Below are positions 5,140 through 9,548 of a stretch of DNA of 9,548 bases, piece by piece (the stretch's first letter is position 1; each line of letters starts with the position of its first letter). This DNA is from Selenomonas sp. (GTDB lineage Bacteria; Bacillota_C; Negativicutes; Selenomonadales; Selenomonadaceae): contig JAGAYB010000069.1 of assembly GCA_017940705.1 (NCBI GenBank), positions 1 to 9,548 of the forward strand, read 5' to 3'. The translations under genes were made by a program, and so were the position numbers. The notes below the pieces were generated by a model, which made no database searches, was not told the DNA's origin, and saw only the letters and a program-made list of their open reading frames with translations.

Positions 5140-6294
5140 ATGAGAAAGACAGAATGCTTAGCCATGATTCTGGCTGGTGGTCAGGGCAGCCGCCTCGGCG
5201 CGCTTACCAAAAAAATTGCAAAACCAGCTGTTCCGTTCGGGGGGAAGTACAGAATTATTGATTTCCCTTTGAGCAACTGCGCAAATTCCGGCATTGACAA
5301 GGTGGGTGTGCTCACGCAGTACCGTCCGCTGGAACTGCATAACTATCTGGCCTCGGGCAGCGCCTGGGACCTCGACCAAAAGGATGGCGGTATCTTTATC
5401 CTGCCGCCTTATGCCCGTGAAAAAGGGGCAGACTGGTATCAGGGCACTGCCGATGCCATTTACCAGAACCTGAATTTCATTGATTTAGCTGACCCCGAGT
5501 ATGTACTCATTCTGTCTGGCGACCATATTTACACCATGGATTATTCGTGGATGCTGGAAGCTCATAAGATGAACAAAGCGGAAGCAACCATCGGTGTTAT
5601 TGAGGTGCCTTGGGAAGAAGCACCCCGCTTCGGTATCATGAATACGGACAAGACGGGACGTATCGAAGAGTTTGAGGAGAAACCGGCAAAACCGAAGAGC
5701 AATCTGGCTTCTATGGGTATCTATGTCTTCAACAAGAACTTCCTCAAGAAGTATCTGGAAGAGGATGCCAAGGATGAGACCAGCAGCCATGACTTCGGCA
5801 AGAACATCATCCCGAAGATGCTGAAAGACAAGGCTCGTCTTTATTCCTACGCCTTTGAAGGCTATTGGAAGGATGTAGGAACCATCGAAAGCCTCTGGCA
5901 GGCGAATATGGACCTTTTGCAGGACCAGCCCCCCTTCGACCTCAAGGGTGAAAAGAGAATTTATTCTTCAACGCAGTCTATGCCGCCGCATTACATCGGG
6001 CCGGATGCCAAGGTGAAAAACTCCATGATCAGCGAAGGTTCCATGATTCTCGGCGAAGTGGAAAATTCGGTTATCTTCCCGGGCGTGCGCATTGGCAAAG
6101 GGGTAAAGGTAACGAACTCCGTTATCATGCCTTCCACGGTCATCCGCGATGGCGCGGTCGTGGATTATGCTATCCTAGCTCAGAACTGCGAAGTGGCAGC
6201 CGGTGCCAAGGTTGCCGGTGAACTTGGCGCTATCACGGTGGTAGCCGAAGGTGAAACCGTCACCGCGGAAGCCAGCGGCAAGCAGGCTGGCTGA
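5140..6294 (+). CDS. glgC: glucose-1-phosphate adenylyltransferase (ADP-glucose pyrophosphorylase), catalytic subunit
   Basis: GlgC makes ADP-glucose and pyrophosphate from ATP and glucose-1-phosphate, the committed step of bacterial glycogen synthesis, in the cytoplasm. The 384-residue length fits the Firmicute type. The nucleotidyltransferase domain carries AGGQGSRL (12-19), [20 protein letters not shown] (28-47), GTADAI (102-107), GDHIY (127-131, with the catalytic aspartate D128), FEEKP (178-182) and YWKDVGT (242-248). A C-terminal left-handed beta-helix made of hexapeptide repeats covers about 285-365. Start ATG 5140 has AAGGGGGA six bases upstream, separated by a T6 run. glgD follows 48 bases later with no terminator, which suggests co-expression as a mixed GlgC/GlgD enzyme, as known in Bacillus-type systems. 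The last 20 residues are Ala/Gly/Glu-rich and poorly conserved. Confidence 0.97.
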   Translation: MRKTECLAMILAGGQGSRLGALTKKIAKPAVPFGGKYRIIDFPLSNCANSGIDKVGVLTQYRPLELHNYLASGSAWDLDQKDGGIFILPPYAREKGADWYQGTADAIYQNLNFIDLADPEYVLILSGDHIYTMDYSWMLEAHKMNKAEATIGVIEVPWEEAPRFGIMNTDKTGRIEEFEEKPAKPKSNLASMGIYVFNKNFLKKYLEEDAKDETSSHDFGKNIIPKMLKDKARLYSYAFEGYWKDVGTIESLWQANMDLLQDQPPFDLKGEKRIYSSTQSMPPHYIGPDAKVKNSMISEGSMILGEVENSVIFPGVRIGKGVKVTNSVIMPSTVIRDGAVVDYAILAQNCEVAAGAKVAGELGAITVVAEGETVTAEASGKQAG

Positions 6295-6342
6295 GTCTTT
6301 TCCCTGTCGTTATAGCCTAGATACAGCAAGGAGTGGAAGAAA

Positions 6343-7449
6343 TTGAAAGATGTAATGGGGATAATCAATCTTCAAGAAGATAATAAATTGATTCGTGAGC
6401 TTACGGAAAAAAGAGCTGTGGAGTCCCTGCCGTTTGCAGGACGCTATCGGCTGATTGACTTTACGTTGTCGAGTATGGTTAATTCCGGCATATTGAACGT
6501 CGGCGTTATGCTGCCGGATAAACCGCGTTCGGTTCTTGACCACCTCCGTTCCGGTAAGGATTGGGATTTGGCCCGCCGTCATGACGGCCTGTTCTACCTG
6601 CCGTCCCCCAGTGAGGAAGACAGCATCCGTAAAGGCGATTTAAAGAATTTTTATCATAATCTGGATTTCTTCGAGCACAGCAGCCAGAAATACGTCTTAC
6701 TGACCAGCGGCAGCTTTGTTTACAATGTAGACTTCAGCCAGCTCCTGCGTTTCCATCAGAACACCTCGGCGGATATCACGATGGTGTACTACACGGCAGC
6801 AGGTGAGCAGGCAGGCAATAACGTGGTGCTGGAGACGGCAGAAAATGGACTGGTAACTGATTTGGCGGAAAAACCGGCTATTTATGATGGCTCCAAGGTG
6901 GCAATGAGCGTTTACCTCATTGAAAAACGTATCTTTGTTGAATTGGTACGTTTCACTTATGAGCATGGCGGACAGGATTTGCTAATGGACGGCATTATCC
7001 GCCGCGCCAGCGAGTATAATATCTATGCCTGTGAGCACGATGGTTATGTGGCGCATGTGGATTCCACAGCAGCATATTACAAGTCGAATATGGATATCTT
7101 GCAGCCTGAGGTATGGGAAGAACTCTTTATGGGTGAGAATTCCATTTATACCAAGGGCAAGGACGAGGTTCCCGTTCAATATAAGGAGACAGCCAAGATT
7201 AAAAATTCGCTGGTGGCCAATGGCTGCGTAATCCGCGGCGAAGTGGAAAACAGCATTTTGTTCAGGGGCGTCACCGTAGGCAAGGGCGTTAAAATCAAGA
7301 ACTCCATTATCATGCAGAAGTGTGATATACAGGATGATTCCTTGGTGGAAAATGTCATCTGCGACAAAAATGTAGTTATCTCCAAGGAGAAATGGCTTAA
7401 AGGTGCCAATAACTATCCGCTGATAATTACAAAGAATGTCGTAATCTGA
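6343..7449 (+). CDS. glgD: GlgD, non-catalytic ADP-glucose pyrophosphorylase subunit
   Basis: This 368-residue paralogue of GlgC opens MKDVMGIINL, the typical GlgD N-terminus, in place of the GGxGxRL nucleotide loop. FAGRYRLIDF (31-40) and SSMVNSGI (43-50) match GlgC. The GTADAI segment is replaced by GDLKNFYHN (98-106), and the catalytic GDHIY is replaced by GSFVY (123-127), so Ser124 stands where the catalytic aspartate should be. A C-terminal hexapeptide beta-helix is retained at about 285-350 (RGEVENSILFRG and similar). The protein is therefore predicted to be inactive alone and to act as a regulatory or enhancing subunit of GlgC. The start is TTG 6343: AAGGAG (6328-6333) lies nine bases upstream, and the resulting N-terminus matches known GlgD proteins. 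Confidence 0.94.
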   Translation: MKDVMGIINLQEDNKLIRELTEKRAVESLPFAGRYRLIDFTLSSMVNSGILNVGVMLPDKPRSVLDHLRSGKDWDLARRHDGLFYLPSPSEEDSIRKGDLKNFYHNLDFFEHSSQKYVLLTSGSFVYNVDFSQLLRFHQNTSADITMVYYTAAGEQAGNNVVLETAENGLVTDLAEKPAIYDGSKVAMSVYLIEKRIFVELVRFTYEHGGQDLLMDGIIRRASEYNIYACEHDGYVAHVDSTAAYYKSNMDILQPEVWEELFMGENSIYTKGKDEVPVQYKETAKIKNSLVANGCVIRGEVENSILFRGVTVGKGVKIKNSIIMQKCDIQDDSLVENVICDKNVVISKEKWLKGANNYPLIITKNVVI

Positions 7450-7459
7450 TATAGGGAAG

Positions 7460-7519
7460 GCCGTTGTAACAAGGCTGCATGCCTATAACGGGCATGAGCT
7501 TGAGTTGCAGCGGCTTTTT
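7460..7519 (+). terminator. large nested hairpin with T-tract between glgD and glgP
   Basis: GCCGTTGTAAC (7460-7470) pairs along all 11 bases, two as G-U, with GTTGCAGCGGC (7504-7514). Inside it CATGCC (7478-7483) pairs with GGCATG (7491-7496), and AAGGCT (7471-7476) pairs with AGCTT (7497-7501) with one bulge. T5 follows directly (7515-7519). This has the form of an intrinsic terminator or attenuator starting 10 bases after the glgD stop. The short T-tract suggests partial termination, leaving some transcripts to continue into glgP. Confidence 0.65.
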
Positions 7520-7527
7520 GTTATGCG

Positions 7528-7547
7528 GTACGGCAGCAGAGCCGTAC
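7528..7547 (+). promoter_or_regulatory. hairpin just upstream of the glgP ribosome binding site
   Basis: GTACGGC (7528-7534) and GCCGTAC (7541-7547) form a perfect 7-bp stem with a 6-base loop (AGCAGA). It ends seven bases before the Shine-Dalgarno site of glgP and has no T-tract. It could stabilise the 5' end of a processed glgP message or tune its translation. This is inferred from position only. Confidence 0.5.
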
Positions 7548-7554
7548 TAGCCAA

Positions 7555-7561
7555 AAGGGAG
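7555..7561 (+). promoter_or_regulatory. ribosome binding site that decides the glgP start
   Basis: AAGGGAG lies eight bases before TTG 7570, with a T-run between. The in-frame GTG at 7561 overlaps the site and so cannot use it, which supports TTG 7570 as the start. Confidence 0.65.
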
Positions 7562-7569
7562 TGATTTTT

Positions 7570-9548
7570 TTGGCAAAGGAAAAGAAAAAGGTCAATGACG
7601 CAGAGTTTAAAAAACTCAAAGAAAGCCTGAAACGCAGGTTTGTCAATGCTGCCCACATCATGTGGGGGCGGGATGTGGATGAACTGACGGAGAATGAAAT
7701 ATACCAGACGGTAGCCGCAGTGGCCAAGATGGTTATTTCTGAGAACTGGATTAAGACCAACAAGGCCTATATGGAACGTGAGGAAAAGCAGATTTATTAC
7801 TTCTCCATCGAGTTCCTGATGGGACGTCTCCTGAAATCCAATCTGATAAATCTGGGCATTGAGGATGCCATCAAGGAAGTCCTGAGCGATTTCAAGCTGA
7901 ATCTGGACAAGGTTTACGAAGAAGAGCCGGATGCCGGCCTTGGCAACGGCGGCTTGGGCAGACTGGCTGCCTGCTTTATTGATTCCATGGCTGCCCATCA
8001 TCTGCCGGGGCATGGTTGCTCCATCCGTTATCAGTACGGTTTGTTTGAGCAGAAAATCATCAATGGCAACCAGGTCGAAATCCCTGATAACTGGCTGAAA
8101 AACGGTTTTGCCTGGGAATACCGCAAACCTGATAAGGCCATTGATGTTAAATTCTACGGCAATGCCTACATGAAGGAAATGCCGGACGGCAGCCTGAAAC
8201 TGGTGCATGAGAACCCCATGATTGTCATGGCTGTGCCCTATGATGTGCCGATTGTCGGCTATCATAACAACACCGTAAACAACCTGCGCCTCTGGAATGC
8301 CGAGGTAAACCGTGACTTTTCCGATTACGGCTACCTGACACAGGAACAGATTCGTCAGAAGAACGAGTACCGTTCCTTTGTCGAAAGTATCACCCGTTAT
8401 CTTTACCCGGACGACAGTACCTGGGAAGGCCGCAAAATGCGCCTGATTCAGGAATACTTCATGACCTCTGCCGGCGTGCAGAGTATCGTGCGCCACTATG
8501 TCAAGACGGGCATGAATATCCGCAAGTTCAGCCAGAAGATTGCCATTCATATCAACGATACCCATCCGGCTGTAGCCGTGGCCGAGCTCATGCGTATTTT
8601 CATTGATGAATACGGTCTGGAGTGGAGCGAGGCATGGTCCATCACCAAGGACACCATCGGCTACACCAACCATACGATTATGCCGGAGGCACTGGAGACA
8701 TGGTCGGCGGATATGTTCAAGGAACTGCTGCCGCGTGTTTACATGATTATCGAGGAAATCAACCGCCGTCATGTAAAGAATGTGCGCCTGCGCTACCCGG
8801 ATAACGAGGACAAAGTACGGGCCATGTCCATCATTCAGGACGGTCTTGTACACATGGCGCGTCTGGCGATTGTGGGCTGCCACAGCGTCAATGGCGTGGC
8901 TCAGATTCATACGGACATCCTGAAGGCCTCAACGCTGCATGATTTCTATGAGTACAACAATCGGATGTTCAATAACAAGACCAACGGCATCACGCATCGC
9001 CGCTGGCTGATGGGAGCGAACCCGGAACTGGCGGCACTCATTGATGATACGCTGGGCAGCCGCCGCTGGCACCGCTACCCCGAACAGCTTGACCTCTTAA
9101 ACGACTATGTAAACGACAAGCCGTTCCTGTCCGATTTGGGCAAAATCAAGCATCTGCGCAAAGAGGCACTGGCCCAGTACATACTGGAACACAACCTTAT
9201 CAAAGTGAACCCGGATACCATCTTTGATATTCAGGTGAAGCGTATTCACTCTTACAAGCGCCAGCTGATGAACATACTCCATATCATGTATCAGTACCAT
9301 TGCCTGAAAAACGACAAGGGCTATGATATGCTCCCGACGACCTATATCTTCGGCGGCAAGGCGGCTCCGGGCTACTATATCGCCAAAGAGACCATCCGGC
9401 TGATTATCGCCGTGGCCGATAAAGTCAACAACGATAAGTCCATCAAGGACAAGATTAAGATTGTCTTTATCGAAAACTTCGGCGTGTCCATCGGTGAAAT
9501 CGTCTATCCGGCAGCCGATGTCAGCGAGCAGATTTCCACCGCCTCCAA
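7570..9548 (+). CDS. glgP: glycogen/maltodextrin phosphorylase, C-terminus cut by window end
   Basis: The enzyme releases glucose-1-phosphate from the non-reducing ends of alpha-1,4-glucan using phosphate and pyridoxal phosphate; it belongs to glycosyltransferase family 35 and is cytoplasmic. The window shows 659 residues of an expected 800 or so. Recognisable elements are YFSIEFLMGR (77-86), DAGLGNGGLGRLAACFIDS (121-139), AIHINDTHP (near residue 325), NGITHRRWL (472-480), KRIHSYKRQLMN (557-568), FGGKAAPGY (594-602) and PAADVSEQIS (647-656). The open frame runs off the end just before the expected GTGNMK motif, so the PLP lysine is not visible. The TTG start follows AAGGGAG at 7555-7561 and gives an N-terminus MAKEKKKVND. 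The gene lies 120 bases after glgD, behind a hairpin with a T-tract, so it may be expressed at a different level from glgCD. The family is certain; glycogen rather than maltodextrin as substrate is inferred from context. Confidence 0.96.
   Translation, partial: MAKEKKKVNDAEFKKLKESLKRRFVNAAHIMWGRDVDELTENEIYQTVAAVAKMVISENWIKTNKAYMEREEKQIYYFSIEFLMGRLLKSNLINLGIEDAIKEVLSDFKLNLDKVYEEEPDAGLGNGGLGRLAACFIDSMAAHHLPGHGCSIRYQYGLFEQKIINGNQVEIPDNWLKNGFAWEYRKPDKAIDVKFYGNAYMKEMPDGSLKLVHENPMIVMAVPYDVPIVGYHNNTVNNLRLWNAEVNRDFSDYGYLTQEQIRQKNEYRSFVESITRYLYPDDSTWEGRKMRLIQEYFMTSAGVQSIVRHYVKTGMNIRKFSQKIAIHINDTHPAVAVAELMRIFIDEYGLEWSEAWSITKDTIGYTNHTIMPEALETWSADMFKELLPRVYMIIEEINRRHVKNVRLRYPDNEDKVRAMSIIQDGLVHMARLAIVGCHSVNGVAQIHTDILKASTLHDFYEYNNRMFNNKTNGITHRRWLMGANPELAALIDDTLGSRRWHRYPEQLDLLNDYVNDKPFLSDLGKIKHLRKEALAQYILEHNLIKVNPDTIFDIQVKRIHSYKRQLMNILHIMYQYHCLKNDKGYDMLPTTYIFGGKAAPGYYIAKETIRLIIAVADKVNNDKSIKDKIKIVFIENFGVSIGEIVYPAADVSEQISTAS

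Noticed and set aside
7483..8910. 475-codon open frame on the minus strand
   Set aside because: It lies opposite glgP, whose protein motifs are clear throughout. The antisense translation has no recognisable domain, so it is a composition shadow.
1..9548. Mobile element, CRISPR array, phage or defence island
   Set aside because: I saw no transposase, integrase, direct-repeat array, target-site duplication or foreign-looking gene. Apart from one small membrane protein, all genes are core families in one orientation.

Overview
The window looks like chromosomal DNA of a Gram-negative-type Firmicute of the class Negativicutes, most like Selenomonas and its relatives. This is inferred from four things: Firmicute-like protein sequences (a Bacillus-like FtsZ N-terminus and paired GlgC/GlgD), strong AGGAGG-type ribosome binding sites, several TTG/GTG starts, and moderate GC content with AT-rich intergenic regions. 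No database search was possible, so the genus is a guess. Every gene is on the + strand. I see no mobile element, CRISPR array, phage gene or defence gene.

Positions 1-3513 are the distal end of a division and cell wall (dcw) cluster. It runs from the 3' end of murC through ddl (D-Ala-D-Ala ligase) and ftsQ/divIB to an intrinsic terminator, then ftsZ with its own leader. MurC and Ddl act in cytoplasmic peptidoglycan precursor synthesis; FtsQ and FtsZ build the divisome. The usual neighbours murB and ftsA are not present in this stretch.

Positions 3514-3776 hold a short tRNA operon. A perfect consensus sigma-70 promoter starts at the first base after the ftsZ stop codon and is followed by tRNA-Tyr(GTA), elongator tRNA-Met(CAT) and a strong intrinsic terminator.

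Positions 3777-4825 hold a probable two-gene unit. The first gene encodes an exported, Tat-signal N-acetylmuramoyl-L-alanine amidase of the PGRP/Amidase_2 fold; the second encodes a 110-residue membrane protein of unknown function. A 314-base AT-rich gap (4826-5139) follows, with inverted repeats and a candidate control region.

Positions 5140-9548 are a glycogen operon. glgC (ADP-glucose pyrophosphorylase) is followed by glgD (its catalytically degenerate paralogue) and glgP (glycogen phosphorylase, cut by the window end just before the expected PLP lysine). GlgC/GlgD make ADP-glucose for glycogen synthesis, and GlgP releases glucose-1-phosphate from the polymer. A large nested hairpin with a T-tract between glgD and glgP could separate synthesis from breakdown at the transcript level.

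Overall this is core housekeeping DNA. I found no convincing undescribed system. The points worth checking are regulatory or architectural: the promoter abutting ftsZ, the missing ftsA, the ftsZ start and leader, the glgC upstream palindrome, and the glgD-glgP RNA structure.
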